Positions 37,530-50,759 of a stretch of 64,000 nucleotides of DNA are shown here, in pieces. This DNA comes from Tamarix chinensis (lineage: Eukaryota; Streptophyta; Magnoliopsida; Caryophyllales; Tamaricaceae): assembly GCA_030549775.1 (NCBI GenBank), contig CM060172.1, forward strand, positions 123,679,122 through 123,743,121, given 5' to 3'. A program made the translations under genes and the position numbers. The notes below the pieces were generated by a model that had not been told where the DNA came from, did no database searches, and saw only the letters and a program-made list of their open reading frames with translations. Every line of letters starts with the position of its first letter. The stretch's first letter is position 1.

Positions 37530-40166
37530 TATCTCCCTTCCTCCATTTTATTTAGAAACTCCACCACCGATTGCAGCACACCCCTACACCACCTTTCTCG
37601 ACCTTCTTCCTCAACCAAACACAGCCCTTCCCCTACTTCCCTCTCTACTGTGTTTGGTTCCACCGTCGCCAGCCCTCCCCAATGATTCACCCAGCCCTAC
37701 ATGTGCTCTAGACTATGCATCGTCCCCCTCAATGCCTCCCTTTTTCCAACCAAACACAACCTTCAACCAAGCATCATTCCATCTCCATCACCAGCCACAA
37801 CCACGCATACAACACCCACCACCCTTCTCCTCCTCCCTACCCTCCATTTTGTGTGTCACCACCCTCTACATCATCATCTCTAGCAACCACCACCCACGCT
37901 TACATAACCTCCCCCTGCTCCCACTCCTAACTCCGTTTGGTTCCCCTCTTAGCTGAACCACCACCAACCATTTTGCCTACCCTCCACTGCAGCCTTCCAA
38001 CACCACCCAACAACCATCTCCATCCACCATCACCACCCCTGCCTCGCCTTTCCCCTTCATCCAAAACACCTAGCCCACATTCCCAATTTAGCCCTCCCAT
38101 GTGCTCGAGCTCACATTGTATGCACAACATGAGGAGGGGTTTTGGTTTTTTATTTTTTTTTGGTATGCATTATAATAAGTAATGGTATTTTGGTGATTTT
38201 TGAAAATAAATATTTTAATGTTATTATTATTTTATCTATTAATTATTAATTCAGTAATTGTGGTTTTGCTAATTGTTCTTATGTAGTAAAAGAGGCAGGA
38301 TGAGATAAGTGTGCTTAGATACTAGAGCCTTATTTGTAAGGATATTGGTCGATGTTTAGGATTTTTTGTAAATTTCTGAATGATTATGTGGATTAGCACG
38401 TTATCATTTTTTTATATTGTCAAATGCATGTTGTTAATGATATGTTATGATAATATGGATTATATGATAGAAGAGAGTAAGATTGGTGAAAGATGTGTTG
38501 ATATGATGTTGTTACGCTAAGTCGTATTTGGTAGAAGAGTATAACTTGTGTAAGAGTAATATGGGCCAAATAAAATAAAATAAGTGGGAAGTAAGCATAT
38601 TTAATAGGTATGATGATAAATGGATGATTAGAAAAGTAATATTATTGAAGACATAAGATTTTTATAAAATAAGGGCTATCGATTATAAATAAGGGTATTT
38701 TGATTAACATGGGTTAATACAAAAAATCTGGTACTTTAATGTGTTAGTGGATTAGAATATAATAATAATATCATGAAAAGTGTTTGGAGTGATTATTAAA
38801 GGTCTTAGATTCCTCAAATTGAGATAATGGCCAAATTAGGGAACAATAACATTAAAATAGTAATATTATTCTCATATGTGTAAGATGTTAGAGCTAGACC
38901 ATGAATTTTTGATATGTTATTAATATTAGTATTTTAAGGGTGTATGGGTAGATTGGTAATTATACGAGTCTTATGAGAAGAGTTATAACTTACTCGTGAA
39001 ATTATGATTTTGGAAGGTCTGTTAATAGTAATTTTTGATATAGGGTTATTATTGCACGTGTAAGACGTGGGAGTTAGACCTTGAATTTCGAGTATATCAA
39101 TAATAATAATAAGAATAATAATAATAATTGACGAATATATACTAAATTTGTCAGGTAATTGATCAGTATAGGATAAGTTATGTCCAAATTGTGAAAATGG
39201 AGTTTCCATGGGGAAAATAAGTGTCTTAACCTTTGAAGATGGTCTTGATAGCCATATGTTGATGCCTTGCTTGCCTTAATTATGTTTTGCACTCATCAAA
39301 CCAGTCATGAATAATATACTAATTGTTTAAAGTAAAATATCATATGAGTCGGGACTAGTTGTACTTTTCCGTTCCACTGGACAATAATAGTGGCTAGGAG
39401 TGTTCTACCTCGGGCTTTATATACTGATAGCCTTCCACTAGTAGAGACTAGTGGTCAGGTGCGTTTTGTCTTAGGGTAGTATAATTTTGATAATCATTCC
39501 ATCCGTTAAGAATAATGGAGTCCTTAAACTCAATGTAAATAAAAAAAAAGAATCATATTATATTCTAATGGTATGAATCCAAAATAAGTCATTACCTTAT
39601 ATCAATTATTGTATTTCGCATGTATGTTGCTTTCCTCCATGAATGTATGTAATTATATATTTTTCCTATTTCGGTTGTATTGTTACCCTACTTAGTACGT
39701 AGCGTGCTGATTATCGTTTTCATGGGTGTTGCTCATTTCCATGAGCAAATGCCCGAATGTTTATGTGTAGGTCGACGAGGATCAGACAAATAATTTTGTA
39801 GCTTATGATGCCTTGTATGGGGTTGAGTAATTTTATGTATTTGGACTATTAGGTGTAGAGTTGTGTTTATCCGAATGATGCCTTTACCCAGATATCCTTT
39901 TGGGATTCTTAGACCCGTAGTATCCCTTTTATCTATATTTTAGATTATTGTACTTAAAGTAAATCTCCAAACTCATATTTAAGTTTATGAATATCCTCTT
40001 TTTTTTTGTTTGATTTAAAATTTTAAATTATTTTGCCATGTGATTGACTTTAAGGACGGGCTTGTAAGCCAGATTTATATCAATTATGACGGTAACACCC
40101 AATTATTTGATTTTATACTTCTGCTGTAAAACAAAAAATTTTAATAGTAAATTTTAGAGTGTTACA

Positions 40167-41440
40167 TAATGTATTGTCAGTTAGGTTATTATGACTTCAT
40201 TTCCTCTTTTTTTGTTAAAATAATTTTATTTTTAATTTAGAGCATTAAAACTATAACACACACACCCCCCCAAATACTTTTAAAATTATACTCTACAAAT
40301 AAATATTTATATTGGTATGATTATGACAAAATATATATATATGATAAAATATTAGTATAATAGTGACAAAAGGTCATGGAATAATTAAAATATAAATAGA
40401 AATAATATTAAAAGATACTTAGATTGGTGGTGAAATCCACAAGTTGTTGTGTTGAAAAATACACATGCAATTGATAATATATGCTTAGATTAATGCTATT
40501 TAAAAAAATTGTGACAAATATGTATTTAATAGTGGTGAAAGGTGCTTGGATATATATGGTAAAATATATCCAATTGTGGTGAAATATACCTAAATGATCT
40601 TGTGATATATGTTTAGATAAATGTTGACAAGTTTGAGAAAATAGGGCTAAAAACTATGTCTAAACACTTAAATTCTTGGTGAAATATATATAGGGTTGTA
40701 TTAGAAGATACACACATCAAAACTAATTATATGTTTTAGAGGAATATTTTTTTAAAAAAAAATAGTGAAGAAAAACATGAATAATAGAGGTGAAATATAT
40801 ATATAGTTGCGGTAAAAAGTACATATAGTTGTATATTTAAATAAATATTAATTGTTTTTAGAAAAATAGTGGTGAAAAAGCATGTGTAATAGTGATGAAG
40901 TATATTTAAATGTGTGATAAATTATATACATAGTTTTGATGAAATATATGCATAGGACTTAGATCAATGATTAAAATTTTCATAGAAATAATGACGAATG
41001 ATATGTTTACTCGGTGATTAAATATACTTAAATATATGTATGGTTGTGGTAAAAGATACCTATAAGATTAGCGATATACTTAGGTAAATGTCAATTTTAA
41101 AAAAAAAACATTGGTAGAAATTTTGTGTAGCGATGGTGAAAAATACTTAGCTACACGGTTAAATATGTCTATATTTTTGAAAAAAGATATGATAGGACTT
41201 AGATCAATAATAAAAAATTTCAAAAAAATAATTATGAAAAATATATTTAACGATAGATAAAAATACTTGTATACATGATAAAATATGGGTACAATTATGG
41301 TGAAATATTTAGTTGAATTAAAGTGATGGAATATTGATACAATAATGATAAAAAAAATGTATACAAATTATTTATCTAAAATAAATGTACATTAATATGG
41401 ATGTCAAATTTTAGGAAAAAAATTCAAGAATATTGTGACC
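40167..41440. repeat. Degenerate GGTGAAATATAC-type repeats
   Basis: No gene. Words such as GTGGTGAAATATA, GGTAAAATATA and GATACTTAGAT recur irregularly every 50-120 bp between about 40350 and 41340, suggesting an old tandem repeat. Confidence 0.55.
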
Positions 41441-43371
41441 TCCCCCACAATAATCTTAGTGAAAAACATTTCATTTTATAAAAATTTTCCATGTTAACAT
41501 GACATCAACATAGTGCACTTCCCTCCTACGGGCTATAGGTCATATAATATATGTATTAATGGATTTTAAGTCATTTATTTTATATAATATTTTTAAAACA
41601 TCATTATCTATATTATCTATATTATATTATTACTTTATAAGTGGGTCTCACTAATTTTTAAAAACATTTAAATTATCCCATTATTTTACTAATATACATT
41701 TATTAATCACCCACTACCATTAACGATATTTATCATAATTTAATTAAATAATAACTACAAATCATATTTATTATGATTTAAAATAACTAATTAACAAAAT
41801 TAAAGATAATAGTAAAGATAAATAAATAAAAATGACTAAAGCATAATTATAAATAATTAATAAATGAAAAAATATATCAACCATAATTATAATACATAAA
41901 AAAATATTATTAATTATAGCTATAAACTAATAACTAATAAAAATATCATTATATTGGTAACATAAATAATATATTAATACAAGAAATATTACTTTTAATG
42001 ATAAATAAATTGTTTGTAAGAATAATATTATTCATAATTATTTCAAGTAATGCTAATTATAATTATATATAACTAATTAATGATAATAATTTTAGTTATA
42101 ATTATTAATTATAATTAAATCAATATTATTCATTATCATTATAATTAAATGATCAAACCAAATAATATTAATTATAATCATAATTAATTAATTGATAATA
42201 CTAGTATTAACTATTAAGATAAATTAATAAACATTAATAATAATATGAATCATAATAATAACAATTGATTAATCAATGCAAAAAATATCAATTATAATCT
42301 TAAATAGAAAATTGATAATGATAATATTTGTTATAACCATAAATTAATAATTAATGTAAATATTATTAAACATAATTATAAATAATTAATCAACATAAGT
42401 TATTTTAATCTTTATGATATATAATTTGTCTATAAGATTAGTATTAATCATAATTATAAAGAGATAAATAAAAATAATATTATTTTTAATAATTATTAAT
42501 TAATATTAATAGGATAATTATTGGTGTTACTTTTAATTAAATAACCAAATCAAATTATATTAATTACAATTATAAATAATGAAGTAATTATGATATTATT
42601 TATTGTAATGATAAATTAATAATTATGAAAAATAGTATGAATCAAAATTATAAATAATTAATTGATACAAAAAAATATTAAGGATAAAAATTAATAAAAC
42701 CATGAATCAACAATTAATAAAATATTGTTAATCATAATTATAAATATTTAACCAATATATATAATATTAATTTTAATTATATGTAAACTATTTATGGGAT
42801 TAATATTAAGCATACTTATAAAAAATAATGATATTTATAATTATAAAGAAATAATACATAAAAATATTATTAATATTGATTGTAGTGAATTAATAAAAAC
42901 ACATAATTATAAATATAATTATAATTAATTAATTAATCATGATATTATTAATTGTAATGATAAATTAATAATTATTAAAAATGCTAATAATCATAATTTT
43001 AAATATCATATATTGAAAATGGTTAACATGCATCTATTCATTTTAGATTAGACAAGTTCACAAATTTTGTTATTAATCATAATTTTAAATATCATATGTT
43101 GAAAATGGTTAACATGCATCATTTCATTTTAGATTAGACGAGTTCACAAATACTACTATTATTATTTTAGATATAAATTTGATGTATATTTCAAACATCA
43201 TTATTATTTTAAATAAATTATTATGGTAAGATTATATTTCGCATGACAAAACAAATAAATACTTTGTATGATAATAGTTTATTTATGATAAAAAAATATT
43301 CATATAAAAATTTACAGGAATATTGTATATTTATTTGATTTAAAGGTAAAGTTTATAATAAATTTATCGTG
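41441..43371. repeat. AT-rich low-complexity region
   Basis: No gene. Built mostly from ATAATTATAAATAATTAAT-like words from 41640 to 43000. Near the right end an 86-bp tandem duplication spans about 42985-43155 (ATCATAATTTTAAATATCAT at 42990 and again at 43076). The last bases, GTCATAGC, are the left target duplication of the hAT element. Confidence 0.7.
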
Positions 43372-44610
43372 GTCATAGCTAGGGCTATGCAGAAAAATCG
43401 GGATTCAAAAAACTAATCCAGTATCCAAAATTTTAGATATCCAATCCGATTTTTTAGCGAATTATCCAATCCGCTAAAAATATTTGATTCTAAGAATAAA
43501 TCTGTTATATTTAGGCCCAATCCAAATTATAATCTAATTTTTTTTCTTTCCCATTACAAACATTAACATTAACTTCGAGTTTCAATATATTTTATGCACG
43601 ACCTTACCTTTGGGCCTATGCCCACGGGACGACCCACACACACGTGTTATGTTGTTGCCTACGCTGGCACCCAAACCAAGAAAATATAATAAAAAAATTA
43701 ATACATGGCCCCCACAGGCACACACATAGTCACACACGCTACACATGTACACTACATAGTACAATGCACACTTAGTCACACAGACTTGCAGACGTAGGTA
43801 GCACTCGGTATAAGGCTTCCTCGTTGATTTTCTTTCTCTTTAAGTATGAAACCTTAACTCTACTTCCGCGATTCAATTCTTTACCCTTCATCGTCGATTC
43901 CCTTTCTCTTTGATATCCTCTTCCATTTCCTTCCTCTTCAATCTCCTCTTCTTCCATTTCCTAAACTCTACTCCCAAGCTCCATCGCTGAGTCACCATTG
44001 ATTTTGTCGCTTTTCATCGTCGAAGGTGAGTGTTGTGCTATTATTCTTTCTTTCCTTTTCATTTTGTTTGTTTTGTTTACCATTTACAATCATTAATTTT
44101 TTCTATGTTATTGACTTGATCCTTGTTCTTAGGGTTCATATTTCGAACAACGGTAGGTTAAGACAACGAGTATACAAGAGGTAAAGTTCTTTAATTTTCT
44201 TTTATTTAGTTCTTTGGCTGATTTAAGCATTTCTATGTTGATTTGCTTGTTGAGTTTGTTGTTGGGTGGTCGATTTTGTTACCGCATCGTGTGATTAGTT
44301 GAGGGCTGGTATTTATATTTTTTGACCAATTTACAGTTAGGAATCTTGGGATGGTTAGGGATGTTCTGTTTGTTCACGTGAGCTCTACTAATTTCCAGGC
44401 TTATACACTGCTGGATTTTTTTTGTTATCGTTGTTGACTGTTTATTGTTTATTCTCCGGTCTCCTTTTTTGTTATCTTCAAAATTGTATTTATATTCATA
44501 AAATTCCTCTTATTGTCTTGTTTAGACTCATTAATTTTTTGCCAATTACTTGATATGAAAATGGTAGAATAACCAAACATATAATGAGTAATTGAGTACA
44601 TTGTTAAGTA

Positions 44611-44686
44611 TTAACACCCAATTATTTTACATTTATCTTCTACAGCAATAGAAGCAAAATTTTGAATTAAACTTTGAGGTGTTACA
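44611..44686. repeat. Isolated LTR terminal hairpin
   Basis: The 76 bp starting TTAACACCCAATTATTTTAC and ending CTTTGAGGTGTTACA match the last 76 bp or so of LTR C3 (about 40091-40166: GGTAACACCCAATTATTTG ... GAGTGTTACA). The ends can pair as an inverted repeat. No other part of an LTR is attached. Confidence 0.7.
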
Positions 44687-44689
44687 AAA

Positions 44690-45065
44690 ATGATTTATCC
44701 AAAAATTGCATAATCTAAAGGGCTTGGTCCCTTATCGAGATTCTCCTCGAAATTAAACTTCTAGGGCACAATGATCAAATAGTATATGGGGCACAACTTC
44801 TACTTTGTTGGTATTAAATATGTTAATCCATGTTGCATTCCCCACTCCTCCGTGTAGGGTAAATTACACTTTGAAGGGGGTCTTGATGGTTACACCGTGT
44901 AAATTTAGGTCCACTAGTAGGTAATCCACACATATATAGGTAATATTTGAAATATTGTGTATCTTCTTAGTGTAGGAATCCCCTAGCCTTTTCATCAGTT
45001 GCTAAGATGGCGTTGAATTATCCTATGACCAACCAAGGGCCATTAATTTTCTAACTAAGATGGTG
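44690..45065 (-). pseudogene. LINE endonuclease fragment
   Basis: On the minus strand around 45045-44980 the sequence reads NGPWLVIG, a stop in place of Asp, FNAILATDEKARGF, followed by EDTQYFKYYLYV. This is the endonuclease GDFN region of an L1-like LINE. The D of GDFN is replaced by a stop. The fragment lies inside the hAT 5' intron region. Confidence 0.75.
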
Positions 45066-45519
45066 TTGATTATTTCCACAAATCCTTTCAAACACTACTA
45101 AAGCTGAAACCATAAACAAAAATAAGTTATACTTTAGCGTGGCTAGGTAAATTCCACTGCACAATGCATGATCTTAGTTGCTTCCTTCACTACTACTACA
45201 ATAGCTTCCTTCAAGTCCTTTTTGGTTGATTGATCTCTATAATTTGGAGGAGGTCGGGTTTTTTTGTCATATACCTGCTAGTGCCCATGCTAAGTCCTGT
45301 TGTAGAGAGTCTAAAGACCCAAAGCTTGAATGGTGTTGTTTTTGCTTTGCTGCTCTTGTGATTATTTATCCAAATAATAATAATAATGATGTCTCTTTCC
45401 AGCATTTTTGTTGTTGGTGGTGGCTTTACTGTTTTAATTTAGTTTCTAAAATAACTTACTAAAATCTAATTATTAACGTGTGTTTCATTTTTATGCTTGT
45501 GCAGTGCGAAGTTTATATA

Positions 45520-46439
45520 ATGGAAGAGAGTATATATCTTGGGGATGAAGCTAAGAGCCCTCCTCCAGGTTTTTCACTAGATATGTTTCCTATCCCTCCT
45601 GCTCCACTAACCCCCGTTGCGCCTAACATTGGTGATGATGTTGAAGCATCTAATATTGTGAAACTCAAGATTAAGAAGTATAGATCATGGGTGTGGGAAC
45701 ACTTTAAGAAGTTGTCATGCATTGATAAGAGAGACCAGAAAGCAATGTGTGTAATATGCAATATGTTGCTGCTCCATCAAAAGGCACTTCAAACTTGAGT
45801 AATCACTTCAAATGTTGTAAAAGATACCCACCAAATGTGGACAATAATCAAAACCTTCCTGCATACTAATATGCTATTACGAATGATACTATTGATAACG
45901 AAAAAGTTCTGATGGGGGGTCATCTTTATAATTGATCATTTAATAGTGTAGATCATAGGAAATCGCTTGTTGAAATTATAGTCCTTGATGAACCACCCTT
46001 TAGATTTGTGGAAAGGGAGGGCTTTAGAATGTATATGCAAGTCACACAACCAAGTGTTGTACTTCCTTCTCGAACCATTGTTGTTAGGGATATTTTGGAA
46101 TTATTTATGAAGGAAAAAAAGTTGAGTTCATACTTTAAAAAAAATTAAGTTCAAATTTGTCTCACCACTGATGTTTGGTATTCGTGTCAATACTTGGGTT
46201 ATATGGTTCTAACTGCTCACTTCATTGACAAGAATTGGAAGCTACAAAAAAAATTATTAACTTCTGCTATATAGCAGGTCATTCCGGTGAGGTTATTGGG
46301 CGGTCTATAGAATGATGCTTGCTTTATTGGAATATTGATAAGGTATTAACAATAATTGTTAATAATGTGAGTTCCAATGATAAATGTGTTGATTATTTAA
46401 GAGAAATACTCAATTGTTGGGATGGGTCTGTTTTGGATG
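45520..46439 (+). pseudogene. hAT transposase pseudogene, N-terminal half (BED finger)
   Basis: The transposase would bind the element ends and excise it. The start is ATG at 45520, just after an acceptor at 45504. A proline-rich N-terminus (EAKSPPPGFSLDMFPIPPAP) leads into a BED zinc finger: SWVWEHFKKLSCIDKRDQKA with the CVIC pair. A frameshift at about 45765 is needed to continue into GTSNLSNHFKCCKRYPPN, which supplies the finger's His and last Cys. Next comes the hAT core (about 46040-46260: QPSVVLPSRTIVVRDILEL, then LTTDVWYSCQYLGYMVLTAH, then FIDKNWKLQKKLL) and IVNNVSSNDKCVDYLREIL (about 46346). Stops and shifts interrupt it. It is cut at 46444 by the C5 LTR and resumes at 55172. Confidence 0.87.
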
Positions 46440-48154
46440 GTTCTTATAACACCACCAAATTTACTACTGAAAATTTTTGTTTTAAGCGGAAGCGTATAAT
46501 CAAATATTTTGGTGTTACCGCCATAATTGACATAAGTCTGGCTTACCCCACCCACCATCACTACGTCAATCATGAGGCAAAACAATTATAAAATTTAAAA
46601 GATGATATGACTTTTTATACATCAAATAAGTGTTTGGAGATTAAATTCGATTACAATATCAAAATATAACAAAAAAGGATCCCATGGAACTAAGTGTCCA
46701 ATAAGGTATCCAGGTAAAACTATCATCAGGATAACATGGCTCTACGCCCAACCCTGATATGAATGAATCACTCCTCCACATAGATAGCATCAAAACATGC
46801 AAAATCATCAACCTGCTCTTCATTGACCTACACATAAACATCTAGGTTGTCTACTCGTTGGATTGAGCATCACCCATAAAACAGATAATCAGTACGCTAC
46901 GTACCGAGTAAGGTAATGGTACAGTCAAGCAGAGTTACACATAGAAACAAGAATTCTCATAAGCAAATCATACATGCGCAAATAGAAGAAAGCCAAGTAA
47001 CTATTGATTCCAAGTCTTTCATTAGATATGCCATATTCCAATATTTTATTTACGTTGAGTTTAGGGACTCCACTATTCTTAAACCCGTGGAACGGTCTGA
47101 AACACCTCTCGGGGACAACACACCCGAGCCACTATTATTGTCATGTGGAACAGAGTCAACACTTCTTAGAGTAAAATACTCCCGAGCCACTATTTATTAA
47201 ATTGATAGAATGGTTTGAAGCACCTATCGAGGACAACATACCCAAGTCACTATTATTACTCGGTGGAACAGACTTAACACCTTGGTCTTGATTCGCGTAG
47301 TCTTTCACTTTAAATGATTAGTATATTTCCATTTATAATTTAACTCTTAATTGTATTTTCATTCACATTGAGTATGGGCCCCACTATTCTTAATCCCGTG
47401 GAACATACCGGAGCACCTCTCGGGGATAACACACCTAAGCCACTATTATTATCTGGTGGAACGGAGCCATATAAACACCTTGACCTGACTCAAGTGATCT
47501 TTCACTTTATATGATCAATATCTTATTCAGAGTTGGTTGTATGTTATTATGTCAAACTCAAGACATACAATTAAACACATAAATATGACCACGTAATTAT
47601 CCTCAAAATACCATAATACCCCCGGGGTAATCAAAACAACCGTATTATCCCAAAGCTCTATAAAACCAAAAGCACATACATTTCCACTTATTATCCGAAG
47701 TACACATCCTTAGTTCCCATCGGTATCTTATATCTCATATTATACCCAAATATGTTCTTTCATAATTACATTATTCTCAAGATTATTATTCCATAACATT
47801 TCCATAATTAAATTATTCAATAAAACACACTTAGCATAAAAGCAGATATAAAGATACAAATATCACATAAATCCATAGTTACGATATGTATCATTACCGA
47901 TAAGAACACCTGGATCTATGCACACAAATCCTATACCTCATCCGAGATCATCAGAAAATCGCCTATGAAACAAGATAAAATATGATTAGGATCGGAGGTT
48001 AAAAACCAAGAGGGAGATTGTGGTAGAGAAGGGTAAAAATGGAATTTACCAAAGTAGAATGGAAGCTTGAATTGTATGGAAGTGAAGAAATATGCGTGGT
48101 GGAGCTATGGTTAAATTTTGGTGGTGTTTGGACAAGATTTGGGGTGAAAATAAG

Positions 48155-48300
48155 GCTGCACGGCTAAAATGGGAAGTTGCACGACCAAGCGGTGCAAAAG
48201 TTACACTATTGTGCAGAAAGTGCACAATAGGTTTGAAGGAAGTGAAGATACATGACCAGGTTGTGCAGGAATTGCACGGCCGTGCAAAAACAATACACAT
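48155..48300. repeat. GCAC/GTGC palindromic repeats (left part)
   Basis: Repeated GTTGCACGACC and GGTGCAAAAGTT words, including a perfect 16-bp palindrome TTGCACGGCCGTGCAA at 48272-48287. Homologous words continue after the nested insert at 53985-54165 (GTTGCACGACCGTGCAG), so the array was split by the insertion. Confidence 0.75.
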
Positions 48301-48335
48301 ATAGGTGGCAATCGGGTCAGCGGGTCGGGTTCGGG

Positions 48336-50301
48336 TCGGGTGATGAGTTCATATTTTGACATATTTTATACCCTTATAATCTTAGTTTTTGGTAGTTTAT
48401 TTAATGAATATAGGGGAATAGTTATTGTTTTATACTTAAGTGGTAAAAATTGCATAAATATTATTATTTGAGCTAAAATGATATAAATTAAGTAAATTTA
48501 GAATAAAAAATTTGTGTGGCCATAGCCGGCACGCAATGTAAACCCTCTTGTTGTCAATTGTAGCACTGGTAAATAAGGATATCGTTCTAGGCCGGGGATT
48601 GAGAGGGTTCACCTCAATTTAACTAGCTTAAACTAAAAATAAAAATAAAAATCCTAAATAACACAGAATAAATAAATAAGAAAAATATTAATGGGAGTTA
48701 TAAAAATAATAATAAAAATAAAATAATAAAAGAAAAAAATAAACTAATAATAATAAAAATAATAGAAAACCGCAGATATGAGAAATATGTTAGGGAAATA
48801 AAAATCCACCACTAGATTATGTCGTAATATAATATTTATTTCTAAGTCAATATTTAATCATGAGAATGATATCGACTAAGTTGTACACCAAAAGTAGGTC
48901 CATACACCTTATATTACTTCCCTTAATTAATTAATACGACAAAGCACCAACATTAACCCTATTAAATACTAGCAATATAGCAGCAACAAGCGACTCCTAT
49001 ATTTAACTAGATTTAATGCATTAAGTATAATTGGAAGGCAGTTAATCTAAGTACCCAAACTAGTACAAAAAGCATGTCTAGTTGTACTTTCTTTTCTTGA
49101 CCCACACGTATAGAAACGTTTTACCACTTCGGTTAGAATCACAAAACTATTAGGTGAATTGTTATCTAACCTAGCTGCAATTTATACATATAAATTCTAG
49201 TATATTTAGATGGTCACCTAACAGGCAAATAATCCTACATATTGTCACTTATGAGGAAACCAGAATAAGGCATGCACCAAATAAACTATACTTGACATAA
49301 TTATATATATAAACGATAGCAATTAACATAGAGTCAATAAAAAATCTCACGAAACAAAGAAAATAAGATTATAATTCAAACCCTAATCCAGGGTTTCAAT
49401 TTATTCCCTAACAATAAATAATCAGCCAGCCATAATTATAGAATTAATTACACATAAATAAATATCTAAAATATAAACTAAAAATAAGAGAAAGAAATAA
49501 CCGGAATTAATTTTGGATAAAAGATCAATAATTTATTCAGATAAAAATTAATTTTATCTGAAATAAATTCTACCATTATTAAACTTCCTCTAATTTTCTT
49601 CCTTATCTCGGTGTCTTTATTTCCATGCCACTAATTCTTTTTTCCTTTTTTGTTCCTTTCTTGGCGCTGATGGCTGACGTTGTGCTGCCACGCCTCTGCT
49701 TCTCTATCTACGTGATGATGTGATGGCTCGTTCCTCCGTCAGAGCCTAACGGCTAAGGCAGCCTACTCTGCCTTCTACCGCCCACCTCGCTCTGTCTGCC
49801 TCTTCCTGAGCCTATAAAGGCTCCCTTTTCCGAGCCATTGAAGGCTCTGCCTTCTCTCGGCTCTCTATGTCTCCCTCAGCGTCGGGCCTCTCCTGCTCCT
49901 TTTATTTTCGTTCCAGCCCCATGCCACGTCAGCCCTGCTGACTTTTCTTTGATTCTGTGCGTCAAGGCCTGTTTGGCTTTTGTTGATCGTCGTTTCTTTA
50001 TTTCTTTGTTCCAGGCCTTTGGGCCTTCGGCTTTTGGGTCGTTGGTCCAAAGGTCCAATTATTTTTTTTTTCTTTTTTTAAAAAACAAAACCTGTAAAAT
50101 AAAATTAAATAAATATAAATAAATAATATTTTATTCTAAATTTACTTAATTTATATAATTTTAGCTCAAATAATAATATTTATACAATTTTTACCACTTA
50201 AGCATAAAACAATAATTATTCCCCTGTATTCGTTAAATAAACTACCAAAAGCTAAGGTTATAAGGGTATAAAATGTGTCAAAATATGAACTCATCATCGG
50301 G
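48336..50301. mobile_element. Element with ~168-bp terminal inverted repeats
   Basis: The element 48341-50296 (1,956 bp) starts TGATGAGTTCATATTTTGAC and ends with its reverse complement. The arms 48341-48508 and 50129-50296 stay complementary with about 7% differences by eye. TCGGG flanks both sides (48336-48340 and 50297-50301), but the host sequence is full of this word. Inside are AT-rich stretches, GCACTGGTAAATAAGGATAT at about 48564, and a GC-richer 3' part (49640-50060) with no convincing gene. Long inverted termini suggest a Mutator-like or foldback element, but a 5-bp duplication is unusual for that. Confidence 0.75.
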
Positions 50302-50759
50302 CCATGGCGGGTCGGGTCATTAACGGGTCGCGTTATTCCGGGTCATTTGACTTTTGTGGGTCGGGTCGGTTTCGAGTCGGATCATTTCGGTTGCGAGTCA
50401 TTTCAAGTCAATTTGTCGGGTCGGGTCTGGTCTGGCCGTTCGGGTTAAGAAAACTCGGATTCGAATAATTTCGAGTTAACTTGACTGGTAGGGTCAGGTT
50501 GGTTTCGGGTCATTTTCTATTTCACATGAGTAGGTGGCTTCGGCCCGTTCAGGTCATTTCATGTAATATGGCGGGTTAGTTATGTCCGAATTGTTTCGAG
50601 TTAAGTTGATAGGTGGGGTTATTTCATACAATTTGATGGGTTGGATTCATTTAGTTACGGGTTAACTTAATGGGTCGGGTCGGGTCGGGTCGGGTCGAGT
50701 TTTGACGGATTTACTCATATTTGAGTCCAAGTAATTATCATTTCATAAATCATAAATAA

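Larger units (their letters stand above)
31790..40166 (+). mobile_element. C-type LTR C3, split by LTR A2
   Basis: The LTR consists of 31790-32438 and 37530-40166, together about 3.29 kb. It begins TGAAATACCG, as C2 does, and ends AGAGTGTTACA. The first part carries CTAACCCTAGTTCCGAGTATTT, which aligns with C2. The second part holds the C-rich leader (37530-38120), the C repeat (39340-39530), the palindromic block TTAGTACGTAGCGTGCTGA (39692-39710) and the terminal hairpin (about 40090-40166). Its position after gag-pro suggests it is the 3' LTR of the C2 element. The outer flanks (ATCAA before C2, TAATG after C3) do not match, so the pairing is an inference. Confidence 0.65.
43400..45519 (+). 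other. hAT 5' leader with candidate noncoding exons
   Basis: Upstream of the transposase start there are good splice signals: a donor AAGGTGAGTG at about 44026, a small candidate exon between TTCTTAG (44133) and a donor GAGGTAAAG (about 44179), and an acceptor CTTGTGCAG ending at 45504 just before the ATG at 45520. This suggests a 5'-UTR intron, later loaded with the repeat fragments at 44611-45065. No protein is predicted in this leader. Confidence 0.4.

Noticed and set aside
40167..43371. Possible CRISPR-like or regulated array in the repeated GGTGAAATATAC region
   Set aside because: Spacing is irregular, units are degenerate, and the context is a plant nuclear genome.
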